A stretch of DNA of 64,000 nucleotides from contig NZ_JBFAPP010000026.1 of assembly GCF_040676775.1 (NCBI RefSeq), positions 43,672-107,671 on the forward strand, given 5' to 3'. Every line of letters begins with the position of its first letter. Position 1 is the stretch's first letter. Both the position numbers and the translations under genes were made by a program. Below, piece after piece: positions 16,579 through 24,730 of this stretch. This stretch comes from Micromonospora_G sp040676775 (GTDB lineage: Bacteria > Actinomycetota > Actinomycetes > Mycobacteriales > Micromonosporaceae). The notes beneath the pieces were generated by a model that did no database searches, was not told the origin of the DNA, and saw only the letters and a list, made by a program, of their open reading frames with translations.

Positions 16579-17184
16579 CTACGCGTCGCGGTCCACGCTG
16601 ATCCGGGCCTCGTCGGCCAGCCGGTAGCCGACCCCGTACACCGTCGTCACCAGCGGCACCGTCTCGCCCACCTTGGCCCGCAGCCGGCGTACGTGCACGT
16701 CGACCGTACGGGCGACCGCGTGTTCGTAACCCCAGACACTGTTGAGCAGTTGCAGGCGGGTGAAGACCCGGCGCGGGTGCTCGGCCAGGAAAACGAGCAG
16801 GTCGTACTCCAGCCGGGTGAGCGGGACCGGCGTACCGCCACGCAGCACCTTGCGGGACCCGGCGAGGATCCGAAGTGGAGCGGACTCCGGCCCACCCGCC
16901 TCGTCAGCCCGGGGCAGGGCCGGTGCCGGCTCGACGACCAGCCCGACGACACCGGGAGCAGCGGCGACGGTCGCCCGGTCGCCCTGCTCGACGAGCTGCT
17001 GGACCAGCTCCAGCAGCCGGGACGCCTGCGGGGTGAGCGTCTCGCCGCCGTTCAGCGTGATGTCGAAGGTGACGGTGAGGGTGGCGGGGGCGTTGCCCGG
17101 TTCGATCCGTCGGCGGCCGATTGTCGACCGTACCGATCCGCTCGACGGTGGGTACGTGCGCGGGCTGATCGCGATGACCGACAT
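16579..17184 (-). CDS. Receiver-less winged-helix (OmpR-type) regulator, copy B
   Basis: A 201-residue paralogue of the regulator at 14775-15431, with near-identical winged-helix core (HPRRVFTRLQLLNSVWGYEH, RTVDVHVRRLRAKVG, VTTVYGVGYRLADEARI) and the same N-terminal block (LTVTFDITLNGGETLTPQAS, RLLELVQQLVEQG). The linker between the two conserved parts is diverged. Start ATG 17184 has AGGAGG 6 nt upstream. Convergent with the AEC gene. The pair probably arose by duplication with the transporter gene between them. Confidence 0.87.
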   Translation of the reverse strand: MSVIAISPRTYPPSSGSVRSTIGRRRIEPGNAPATLTVTFDITLNGGETLTPQASRLLELVQQLVEQGDRATVAAAPGVVGLVVEPAPALPRADEAGGPESAPLRILAGSRKVLRGGTPVPLTRLEYDLLVFLAEHPRRVFTRLQLLNSVWGYEHAVARTVDVHVRRLRAKVGETVPLVTTVYGVGYRLADEARISVDRDA

Positions 17185-17241
17185 GAGGGGCCTCCTAGCG
17201 CTGGTGTGCCGTGCCGTCCCGCGGCGCGGTGGCGCGCGGGA

Positions 17242-17745
17242 TCAGGTGTACGCCCGGCCGGCGATCGCCGGGGGCGCGGTGGTCAGGTGGGCGTAGACGT
17301 CGGTGGGGCCGAACGCGGGCAGACCGGCCAACCGCCAGGCGGCGAAGCCACCCGCGATGTCGGTGGCCAGGTAGAGGCCAAGGTCCTGGAGCGCGGCGGC
17401 GGCCAGGGAGGAGGTGTAACCCTCCTGGCAGAAGATCACCACCGGCAGGTCGTACCGGTCCGCGACCGGCAACCGGGCGCTGCTGCGCGGGTCGAGCCGC
17501 CACTCCAGCACGTTGCGTTCGATCACCAGCGCGCCGGGGATCGAGCCGGTCGCGGCCCGCTGGGCGGCCGGCCGGATGTCGACCAGCAGCGCCCCTTCCC
17601 GGTACGCCAGGTGCCCCGCCTCCGGTTCGAGCCGGTGCAGTCGCAGCCGGGCCGACTCGAGGATGTCGTCGATGCCGCGGGAGCCGGCCGGTGCGGTCGT
17701 GTCCGGACAGCTCGCCTGCCGCAGCGATGAGTTGATCAGTTTCAC
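17242..17745 (-). CDS. Rhodanese-like sulfurtransferase
   Basis: A 167-residue protein with a single rhodanese domain (about residues 35-145): ALLVDIRPAAQRAATGSIPGA, RNVLEWRLDP, the active-site loop VVIFCQEGYTSSLAA with catalytic Cys about 108, and DIAGGFAAWRLAGLP. It moves sulfane sulfur onto cyanide or thiol acceptors. The GTG start (17745) overlaps the cysteine dioxygenase stop in a GTGA junction, so translation is coupled. Together they suggest disposal of cysteine and reactive sulfur. Confidence 0.9.
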   Translation of the reverse strand: MKLINSSLRQASCPDTTAPAGSRGIDDILESARLRLHRLEPEAGHLAYREGALLVDIRPAAQRAATGSIPGALVIERNVLEWRLDPRSSARLPVADRYDLPVVIFCQEGYTSSLAAAALQDLGLYLATDIAGGFAAWRLAGLPAFGPTDVYAHLTTAPPAIAGRAYT

Positions 17746-18194
17746 CAGGCCACCCCTGCCTCGGCTACCTCGGCCACCCGCAGCTTGCCGCCGTCGAGTT
17801 CGTAACGGGTCATCCGGCGCAGCGCCGGAAGGTAGACGTGCACGCTGACCGCGGGCTCGGTGCCCCGGTTGCTGACCCGGTGCACGTGCCGCGGGCCGAA
17901 CTGCCGTCCGCTGTCGGCCGCCAGCACGGTGGGCCGCAGCTCGCCACCGACCACTATCTCCTCGGTGAGCGCGCCGGCGGCCACGAGGAAGCCGCCCGAC
18001 GAACCGCCGTGGTCGTGCAGGTCGGTCGTCTGACCGGGCAGCCAGGTGAGCAGCCAGACCTCGTACGCGTCGGTGCTGGCCAGCCGGGCGTACCAGCGTT
18101 CGACCGGGTCGAACTGGGCGGTGACCGGCCAGGCGGCCGGGTTCGAGGCGTACTTCCGGGCGATGGCGAGCGGGTCGGTGGAGTTGATGGTCAT
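17742..18194 (-). CDS. Cysteine dioxygenase type I
   Basis: A 150-residue cupin of the CDO type I family. The metal ligands are in TTDLHDHGGSSGGFLVAAG (two His) and GPRHVHRVSN (third His). It oxidises L-cysteine to cysteine sulfinate with Fe(II) and O2. ATG 18194 is favoured because GAGGA lies 6 nt upstream; ATG 18200 would leave no spacing. First gene of a two-gene unit with rhodanese. Its upstream DNA is unusually AT-rich and carries a CCTATAGG palindrome. Confidence 0.92.
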   Translation of the reverse strand: MTINSTDPLAIARKYASNPAAWPVTAQFDPVERWYARLASTDAYEVWLLTWLPGQTTDLHDHGGSSGGFLVAAGALTEEIVVGGELRPTVLAADSGRQFGPRHVHRVSNRGTEPAVSVHVYLPALRRMTRYELDGGKLRVAEVAEAGVAW

Positions 18195-18235
18195 CGTCAT
18201 TCCTCGTCGAAGGCGATCGGTCCAGTGCCACCACC

Positions 18236-18275
18236 CTAGCCAATAAAACCTATAGGCTTGGTAGGTAATTGACTT
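18236..18275 (-). promoter_or_regulatory. AT-rich promoter/operator region of the cysteine dioxygenase gene
   Basis: The stretch is markedly AT-rich for this genome. It contains CCTATAGG (18249-18256) flanked on the minus strand by CCAA and TTGG, giving a partial larger dyad. It probably holds the CDO promoter and a sulfur-responsive operator; the regulator is unknown. Confidence 0.4.
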
Positions 18276-18356
18276 CGTCTCATCTGATGGGAAGCGAGGG
18301 AGACCCGCCCCGCCGGACAGGACGGAACGGGCCCCTCGACGCGGCCGTACCGAAGC

Positions 18357-19499
18357 TCAGGCGCCGCCCTCGTTCAGGGTCACCGTGGCCGGTTGGAAGC
18401 CCGCACCGGTCACGTCGACCCCCGAACCCTTGAGCGCGTCCAATGCCCGTTGGACGTACTCGTTGGTGTACGCGGCCGGATCCGGCTGCTTGGTCAGCAC
18501 CGTCTGGCCGTCCTGGTTGCGGGCGGTCAGGGCCAGGTCGACGGTGGCCTTCCAGGCCGCCTCGTCGATCAGCCCGACCCCCTTCGGCGCCGGCCAGATC
18601 AGCTTGTTGACCTCGTTGGTCTGCCAAAGCTGGTGGCTGGCACCGAGCTTGGCTCCCCGGGCGACCACCAGGTCCCGGCACACCTGCGGGTTGTCCCTGC
18701 AGTACGCCCACCCCTTGATCGTGCCGGTGAGGAACTTCACCGCCGTCTCCTGGTACGCCTTGTCCTTGGCCAACCGCTCGCTGTTGGCCCAGACCGCGTC
18801 CTGCAGCATCGCGGTGCCGATCGTGTTCCAGTCCAGCACCGTGAACGCCTCCGGCCGGTAGAGCTGACCGGTCTTCGGGTCCTTCGCCTCCAGTAACTGG
18901 GCGTACTCGTTGTAACTCATCGCCTGTGCGGCATCGATGTCGCCGCGCAGCAGCGCCTGCATGTCGAACTGCTGCTGCACCAGCGTGACGTCCTTGCCCG
19001 GATCGAGGCCCGCCTTGGTCATCCCGGCGAACAGCTCGAACTCGTTGCCGAAGCCCCAGTTGCCGACCTTGCGACCCTTGAGGTCGGCCGGCGTACGGAT
19101 CCCCCGGTCGGCGAAGCTCACCTGGTACGTCCCGGACCGCGCGAAGATCTGGCCGATGTCGGTGATCCCGGCACCCTGCTCCCGCGAGGCGAGCGCCTTC
19201 GGCACCCAGGCCACGGCGAAGTCGGCCTGTCCCTGCGCCAGCACCGTCTGCGGGACGATGTCGACACCGCCCTCGACGATCTCCACCTCGAGGCCCTGCT
19301 CCTGGTAGAAGCCCTTGTCTACAGCGGCGATGTAACCGGCGAACTGGGCCTGCACGAACCACTGCAGCTGCAACTTGACCGAGGTCTTCCCGCCCGGCGC
19401 GGTGGATCCGGAACCGGTGCCGTCCGCGGTGCCGCAACCGGCCAGCACCGCACAACTCACCAGCCCGGCGACAAGGCGCCGTCTGCTGAGACTACCCAT
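18357..19499 (-). CDS. ABC transporter substrate-binding lipoprotein (SsuA/THI5-like)
   Basis: A 380-residue extracellular lipoprotein. The signal peptide has a lipobox ending LAGC (Cys about 22), followed by a Gly/Ser-rich linker and an NMT1/THI5-like binding fold: KLQLQWFVQAQFAGYIAAVD, GFYQEQGLEVEI, NWGFGNEFE. Relatives bind thiamine precursors, sulfonates, taurine or pyrimidine-type ligands. Last gene of the operon 27022-18357, so the cargo is probably a pyrimidine, hydantoin or related amide degraded by the upstream enzymes. GGAGG lies 4 nt before the ATG. Confidence 0.9.
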   Translation of the reverse strand: MGSLSRRRLVAGLVSCAVLAGCGTADGTGSGSTAPGGKTSVKLQLQWFVQAQFAGYIAAVDKGFYQEQGLEVEIVEGGVDIVPQTVLAQGQADFAVAWVPKALASREQGAGITDIGQIFARSGTYQVSFADRGIRTPADLKGRKVGNWGFGNEFELFAGMTKAGLDPGKDVTLVQQQFDMQALLRGDIDAAQAMSYNEYAQLLEAKDPKTGQLYRPEAFTVLDWNTIGTAMLQDAVWANSERLAKDKAYQETAVKFLTGTIKGWAYCRDNPQVCRDLVVARGAKLGASHQLWQTNEVNKLIWPAPKGVGLIDEAAWKATVDLALTARNQDGQTVLTKQPDPAAYTNEYVQRALDALKGSGVDVTGAGFQPATVTLNEGGA

Positions 19500-19590
19500 C
19501 TGTCCTCCAGCGGTTGACTCTGCGCATCGGGGCCGGTCGGCCCCGACGTCGGGCGGCGCCGGGCGGGCGAAGGCCCAGCAGCGGCCACCG

Positions 19591-20376
19591 TCAGCCGGAC
19601 CGCCGCGCCCGCCAGGGCATCGTCAGGCGCTCCAGGCCGAGGGCGGCCAGGTAGAAGACAAGACCGAGTACGCACGCGCCGACCACGAACGCCCAGGCAC
19701 GCGGGTACGCGGTGTACGACGCCGCCGAGGTGATCCGCGATCCGAGGCCGTCCTGCCGACCGCCGAAGTACTCCGCGACCACCGCCGCGATCACCGCCAG
19801 GGAGGACGCCTGACGCAGACCGGTGAAGACGAACGGCAGCGCGCCGGGCAGGCGTACCAGCCGGGTGAAGGTCCAGCCGGTGGCGGCGTAGCTGGTCATC
19901 AGCTCGCGGTGCACCGGGTCGATCTCCCGCAGCCCGCGCAGGGTGTTGAGGAAGACCGGGAAGAACACCACGATCGCCACCACGCTGCGGCGCGGGATGC
20001 TGCTGGTGGACTCGAACATGTTGTTGAGGATCGGCGCGAGCGCGATGATCGGCAGCGCGTTGAGTGCCGCCGCGACCGGCACCGCCACCTCGCCGAGGAA
20101 GTCGAACCGGCTGGCCACCATCGCCGCGAGGATCGCCAGCACCGCTCCGGCGACCAACCCGACCAGCGCGTTCGCGCCACTGGCCAGACCGACCTGCCAG
20201 ATCACCGCCCGGTTGTCCACCAGTTCGGTGCCGATCGCGGACGGCGCCGGCAACAGGAACGGTGCCACCCGCCCCAGCGTGACGGTCAGCTCCCACGCCA
20301 CCAGCCCGCCCACCCCGACCAGCAGCGGCGGACCGACGCCGCGCAGCGCCCGGCGTAGCCGGCCCGCGGTGGTCAC
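19591..20376 (-). CDS. ABC transporter permease (SsuC-like), second permease
   Basis: A 261-residue BPD_transp_1 permease with about six membrane segments and the EAA loop ELMTSYAATGWTFTRLVRLPGALPF. Its GTG start (20376) overlaps the ATPase stop in a GTGA junction, indicating coupled translation. With the other permease it would form a heterodimeric channel for the lipoprotein-delivered substrate. Confidence 0.92.
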   Translation of the reverse strand: MTTAGRLRRALRGVGPPLLVGVGGLVAWELTVTLGRVAPFLLPAPSAIGTELVDNRAVIWQVGLASGANALVGLVAGAVLAILAAMVASRFDFLGEVAVPVAAALNALPIIALAPILNNMFESTSSIPRRSVVAIVVFFPVFLNTLRGLREIDPVHRELMTSYAATGWTFTRLVRLPGALPFVFTGLRQASSLAVIAAVVAEYFGGRQDGLGSRITSAASYTAYPRAWAFVVGACVLGLVFYLAALGLERLTMPWRARRSG

Positions 20377-21224
20377 CGGGACACCGCCGGGTCCGCCGGT
20401 TCCGCCTCGCCCACCGGTCCCGCCTCGTCCGGGCGTTGCGCCGCCGGCCCGCCCCGCAGCGCCTGCCGGACCCGGGTGATGCCGGCGAAGAACTCGGCGG
20501 TCTGCCGGGTGGTCTCGTTCCGCTGCGCCAGCTCGATGTCGATCTCGGCGGTGATCCGTCCGGGACGGGCCGACATCACCACCACCCGGTCGGAGAGGTA
20601 CACCGCCTCCGGGATCGAATGCGTCACGAAGATCGTGCTGGTGCCGGTACGGGCACAGACCCGCAGCAGCTCGTCCTGCAGCCGCTCCCGGGTCATCTCG
20701 TCCAGCGCCCCGAACGGCTCGTCCATCAGCAGCAACGGCGGGTGTACCGCCAACGCGCGGGCGATCGCCACCCGCTGCTGCATGCCGCCGGACAGTTGCG
20801 CCGGATAGTGCCCGGCGAAGTCGGCCAGCCCGACCAGCTCCAGCATCTCGCGGGCCCGTACCCGCCGCTCCCGGCGCCCGGTGCCGCGCAGTTCCAGCGG
20901 CAGTTCGACGTTGCGCTGCACCGTACGCCACTCGAACAGACCCGCCTGCTGGAAGGCGATGCCGTACTCCCGGTCCAGGCGGGCGGTGCGGGCCGGTTTG
21001 CCGGCCACCCGTACGGTGCCCTCGCTGACCGGGATCAGGTCGGCGACCAGGCGCAGCAGGGTCGACTTGCCGCAGCCCGAGGGCCCGATGAGGCTGACGA
21101 ACTCGCCCCGCCGTACGGTCAGGTCGACGCCGGTCAGCGCGGTCACCCGGTCCGGGCGGCCGGGGTTGAAGACCTTGGTCACGCCGGTGATCTCGACCGC
21201 CGGTTCGTGTTCCGTGGTGGTCAC
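20373..21224 (-). CDS. ABC transporter ATP-binding protein (SsuB/TauB-like)
   Basis: A 283-residue ATPase with Walker A GPSGCGKST (about residues 46-54), Q-loop AFQQAGLFEW, signature LSGGMQQRVAIARAL, Walker B LLLMDEPFGALD and H-loop VTHSIPEAV. A charged C-terminal tail follows. GTG start (21224) overlaps the first permease stop as GTGA. It energises the importer of the pyrimidine/hydantoin operon. Confidence 0.94.
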   Translation of the reverse strand: MTTTEHEPAVEITGVTKVFNPGRPDRVTALTGVDLTVRRGEFVSLIGPSGCGKSTLLRLVADLIPVSEGTVRVAGKPARTARLDREYGIAFQQAGLFEWRTVQRNVELPLELRGTGRRERRVRAREMLELVGLADFAGHYPAQLSGGMQQRVAIARALAVHPPLLLMDEPFGALDEMTRERLQDELLRVCARTGTSTIFVTHSIPEAVYLSDRVVVMSARPGRITAEIDIELAQRNETTRQTAEFFAGITRVRQALRGGPAAQRPDEAGPVGEAEPADPAVSR

Positions 21225-22156
21225 CGCATCGACGCCCTTCGTCCGGGGGTGAGCAGGATTTCCGCGAGCCCGACCACGCCCGCCACCAGCAGGCCGAGCA
21301 GCACCGCGCCGAGCAGCGCGGTGTAGACCTTGGCCGGGTCGGTGGTCGCCTCGCGCGAGTATTCGATGACCAGCCGTCCGATGCCGCCGCGGGTGCCGGT
21401 GGAGATCTCCCCGACCACGGCACCCACCACCGCCGCCGCACCGGCCAGCCGCAGCGCCGGATAGAGGTACGGCGTGGCCGCCGGCAACCGCAGTTTCACC
21501 AGCGTCCGCCACCAGCCGGCGGCGTAGCTGCGCATCAGCTCCTCGGCGATCGGTGCCGGCGAGGTCAGCCCGCGCAACAACCCGACGGCGATCGGGAAGA
21601 ACGCCAGGTACGCCGCGATGGTCGCCACCGACATCCACGGCTGCCACGGGTACGAGCCGATCGACAGCCGCCCGCCCCAGCCGGCGATCACCGGGGCGAG
21701 CGCGATCAGCGGCACGGTCTGCGACAGCACCACGTACGGCAGCAGCCCGCGCCGGACCCAACGCAGGCGCTGCATCAGCACCGCGAGCAGCAACCCGACC
21801 AGCGCCCCGGCGAGGAAGCCGACCGCGACACTGCGCAGCGTGACCAGGCCGGCGTTCGTCACCACCAGCCAGATCGGATCGCCGCCGACCCGCTCCGGAT
21901 CGCCGAAGCGGCCCAGTATCTCGGTCAGGTGCGGCATGGCGGCGTCGTCGGCCCGGGGCAGCACCCGTACGCCGAACAGCAGCGTGCCGTCCGGGTCACC
22001 GACCGCCTTGTAGCCCTCCCAGACCAGCCCCCCGAGCAGCACCGCCCCGAGCACCCCGAGCGCCGTACGCACACCGCGTCGACCCGGTGCCGGGGCTGCC
22101 GATCCACCCGCCCGTGCCGGGGCTGCCGATCCGCCCGCCGGTGCGGCGCCGGTCAT
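21221..22156 (-). CDS. ABC transporter permease (SsuC-like), first permease
   Basis: A 311-residue permease with about six membrane segments and the EAA loop ELMRSYAAGWWRTLVKLRLPAATPY. The N-terminus is an Ala/Gly/Pro-rich cytoplasmic tail containing a short AGGSAAPA repeat. An extra segment (DPDGTLLFGVRVLPRADDAAMPHL) lies after the first helix. ATG 22156 overlaps the F420-enzyme stop in an ATGA junction, so the transporter is coupled to that enzyme. Confidence 0.91.
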   Translation of the reverse strand: MTGAAPAGGSAAPARAGGSAAPAPGRRGVRTALGVLGAVLLGGLVWEGYKAVGDPDGTLLFGVRVLPRADDAAMPHLTEILGRFGDPERVGGDPIWLVVTNAGLVTLRSVAVGFLAGALVGLLLAVLMQRLRWVRRGLLPYVVLSQTVPLIALAPVIAGWGGRLSIGSYPWQPWMSVATIAAYLAFFPIAVGLLRGLTSPAPIAEELMRSYAAGWWRTLVKLRLPAATPYLYPALRLAGAAAVVGAVVGEISTGTRGGIGRLVIEYSREATTDPAKVYTALLGAVLLGLLVAGVVGLAEILLTPGRRASMR

Positions 22157-23205
22157 CCGGCGTTCGCGGCGGACTCGGCCCGCTCGACCGGACCACCCCG
22201 GCCGGACCCGTCCCGCAGGACCGGGATGACCTGCTCGCCGTACGCGGCCAGGGTTTTCTCCTTGGCGTCGTGCTGCAGGTAGACCGCGAACTGGTCGACC
22301 CCGAGGGCGCGCAGCCGCTCCAGCTTGTCCAGGTGCTCCGAAACCGGGCCGAGCAGGCAGAACCGGTCGACGATCTCGTCCGGTACGAAGTCCGCGTGCC
22401 GGTTGCCGGCCCGGCCGTGTTCGGCGTAGTCGTAGCCCTGCCGGCCGGCGATGTAGTCGGTGAGCGCCTGCGGCACCGCTCCGGTCGCGCCGTACCGGCC
22501 GACGATGTCGGCGACGTGGTTGCCGACCATGCCGCCGAACCACCGGCACTGGTCGCGCTGGTGGGCCAGGTCGTCACCGACGTAGGCCGGGGCGGCGACG
22601 CAGAACCGGATCGCCGCCGGATCCCGACCGGCCCGTTCCGCCGCCGCCCGCACCGCGCCGATCATCCAGGCGGCGATGTCCGGGTCGGCGAGTTGCAGGA
22701 TGTAACCGTCGCCGACCTCGCCGGCCAGGGCCAGCGCCCGCGGCCCGTACGCGGCCACCCAGACCTCCAGCCCACCGTCGGTGGCCCAGGGGAAGCGCAG
22801 TTCCTGTCCGCGGTAGTTCGCCGGTCGCCCGTTGGCCAGTTCCCGGATCACCGTGACGCAGTCGCGCAGTTCGTCGATGCTGGTCGGCGGGTAGCCCAAC
22901 GTACGCAGCGCCGAGTCGCCGCGACCGATGCCGCAGACGGTGCGGTTGCCGTACATCTCGTTGAGGGTGGCGAAGTGCGACGCGATGACGGTCCAGTCCC
23001 GGGTGCCGGGGTTGGTCACCATCGGCCCGACCACCACCCGCTCGGTCTGGGCCAGGATCTGCGAGTAGATGACAAACGGTTCCTGCCAGAGCAGGTGCGA
23101 GTCGAAGGTCCAGACATGACTGAATCCGGCCGCCTCCGCCCGCTGGGCCAGCGACACGAGTTCCCGGGCGGGTGGGTCGCACTGGAACACGACTCCGATG
23201 TCCAT
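22153..23205 (-). CDS. LLM-class F420-dependent oxidoreductase, TIGR03842 type
   Basis: A 350-residue luciferase-like TIM-barrel oxidoreductase. Seen: MDIGVVFQCDPPARELVSLA, SHVWTFDSHLLWQEPFVIYS, NPGTRDWTVIASHFATLNEM and GIGRGDSALRTLG, a set typical of the TIGR03842 subgroup, which uses coenzyme F420. No reaction is established for this subgroup. In this operon, with dihydropyrimidinase and beta-ureidopropionase, a ring reduction (for example uracil to dihydrouracil) with F420H2 is a reasonable inference, since no PreA/PreT-type dehydrogenase is present. GAGGAG lies 6 nt before the ATG; the stop overlaps the permease start. Confidence 0.88.
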   Translation of the reverse strand: MDIGVVFQCDPPARELVSLAQRAEAAGFSHVWTFDSHLLWQEPFVIYSQILAQTERVVVGPMVTNPGTRDWTVIASHFATLNEMYGNRTVCGIGRGDSALRTLGYPPTSIDELRDCVTVIRELANGRPANYRGQELRFPWATDGGLEVWVAAYGPRALALAGEVGDGYILQLADPDIAAWMIGAVRAAAERAGRDPAAIRFCVAAPAYVGDDLAHQRDQCRWFGGMVGNHVADIVGRYGATGAVPQALTDYIAGRQGYDYAEHGRAGNRHADFVPDEIVDRFCLLGPVSEHLDKLERLRALGVDQFAVYLQHDAKEKTLAAYGEQVIPVLRDGSGRGGPVERAESAANAG

Positions 23206-23226
23206 CGTCTGCTCCTCGTGGTCGGG

Positions 23227-24708
23227 CTAGCGGACCTTGGGGAAACCGAGGTCGACCTCGCTCGTCGCCGGGTCCGGCCAACGGGAGGTGACCACCTTGG
23301 TACGGGTGTAGAACCGCAGCCCCTCCGGCCCGTACATGTGCAGGTCGCCGAAGAGGGACGCCTTCCAGCCGCCGAAGCTGTAGTAGGCCACCGGCACCGG
23401 GATCGGCACGTTCACCCCGACCATGCCGCAGACCACGTCGTACTGGAACCGGCGGGCCGCACCGCCGTCACGGGTGAAGATCGCCGTGCCGTTGCCGTAC
23501 TCGTTGGTGTTCACCAGGTCCACGGCCTGCTCGTAGGTGTCCACCCGGACCACCGACAGCACCGGCCCGAAGATCTCGTCGGTGTACAGGTCGGAGTCGG
23601 TGCTGACGTGGTCGACCAGCGAGGCGCCGAGGAAGAACCCGGGTCCGTCGGCGGCCGGTAGCGTCCGCCCGTCGACCACGAGTTCGCCGCCGGGCCGGTC
23701 CAGGTACGACCGCACCCTGTCCCGGTGCTCGCCGCTGATCAGCGGCCCCATCTCGGCGTCCGGGTCGGTGGCCGGGCCGACCCGGATCCGTCCGATCCGC
23801 TCCGCGATCGCCGCGACGAGGGGGTCCGCGACCGCGCCGACGGCAACCACCACGGAGACCGCCATGCACCGCTCCCCCGCCGACCCGAAGCCGGCCGAGA
23901 TCGCCGCGTCGGCCGCCGCGCCGAGGTCGGCGTCGGGCAGCACCACCATGTGGTTCTTCGCCCCGCCGAGCGCCTGCACCCGCTTGCCTGCCCTGGTGCC
24001 GGCCTCGTAGACGGCACGGGCGACCGGGGTCGAGCCGACGAACGACAGCGCGGCCACGTCCGGGTCGGCGAGCAGCGCGGTCACCGCGGAGCGGTCCCCC
24101 TGCACCACGTTGAACGCCCCGTCGGGCAGGCCGGCCCGGCGCAGCAGGTCGGCCAGGAGCAGCGAAACACTCGGGTCCTTCTCGCTCGGCTTGAGGACGA
24201 ACGTGTTGCCGGCGACGAGCGCGGTGCAGAACATCCACATCGGCACCATGGCCGGGAAGTTGAACGGGGTCACTCCGGCGACCACACCGAGCGGCTGGCG
24301 GATCGAGTAGACGTCCACCCCGGTCGCGGCCTGCTCGCTGTAGTCGCCCTTGAGCAGGTGCGGCGCCCCGGTCGCGAACTCGACGTTCTCCAGCCCGCGG
24401 GCGAGTTCACCGGCGGCGTCGGCGACGGTCTTGCCGTGCTCGGCGGAGAGCAGGGTGGCGATCTCCTTGCTGTGCGCGTCCACCAGGTCCCGGAACCGGA
24501 ACATCACCTCGGCGCGGCGGGACAGCGACGCGGCCCGCCAACCGGGCTGCGCGGCGCGGGCGGCGAGCACCGCGGCGCGTACCTCCTCGTCGGTGGCCGC
24601 GACCACGGCGGCCTGCTGCTCGCCGGTGGCCGGGTCGAAGACCGGCAGCCGGCGGTCGCCGCTGCCGGCCACCTCGACCCCGTTGATCCAGTGTGGAATC
24701 TCACGCAT
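23227..24708 (-). CDS. mmsA: CoA-acylating methylmalonate-semialdehyde dehydrogenase
   Basis: A 493-residue aldehyde dehydrogenase of the MMSDH type: INGVEVAGSGDRRLPVFDPA at the start, GVTPFNFPAMVPMWMFCTAL (cofactor side), QALGGAKNHMVVLPDAD and catalytic Cys in AGFGSAGERCMAVSVVV. The family converts malonate or methylmalonate semialdehyde plus CoA and NAD to acetyl- or propionyl-CoA. Beta-alanine released by the upstream enzymes would give malonate semialdehyde after transamination, so this gene closes the pathway. No aminotransferase gene is in the operon. ATG 24708 is chosen; a GTG 9 nt upstream is possible. Confidence 0.92.
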   Translation of the reverse strand: MREIPHWINGVEVAGSGDRRLPVFDPATGEQQAAVVAATDEEVRAAVLAARAAQPGWRAASLSRRAEVMFRFRDLVDAHSKEIATLLSAEHGKTVADAAGELARGLENVEFATGAPHLLKGDYSEQAATGVDVYSIRQPLGVVAGVTPFNFPAMVPMWMFCTALVAGNTFVLKPSEKDPSVSLLLADLLRRAGLPDGAFNVVQGDRSAVTALLADPDVAALSFVGSTPVARAVYEAGTRAGKRVQALGGAKNHMVVLPDADLGAAADAAISAGFGSAGERCMAVSVVVAVGAVADPLVAAIAERIGRIRVGPATDPDAEMGPLISGEHRDRVRSYLDRPGGELVVDGRTLPAADGPGFFLGASLVDHVSTDSDLYTDEIFGPVLSVVRVDTYEQAVDLVNTNEYGNGTAIFTRDGGAARRFQYDVVCGMVGVNVPIPVPVAYYSFGGWKASLFGDLHMYGPEGLRFYTRTKVVTSRWPDPATSEVDLGFPKVR

Positions 24709-24730
24709 GGTTGTCACGTTCCCTTGCTCG

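Noticed and set aside
22087..22150. GC-rich direct repeat before the first permease's membrane domain
   Set aside because: It encodes an Ala/Gly/Pro-rich tail repeat (AGGSAAPA) inside the gene and is simple low-complexity sequence, not a regulatory element.
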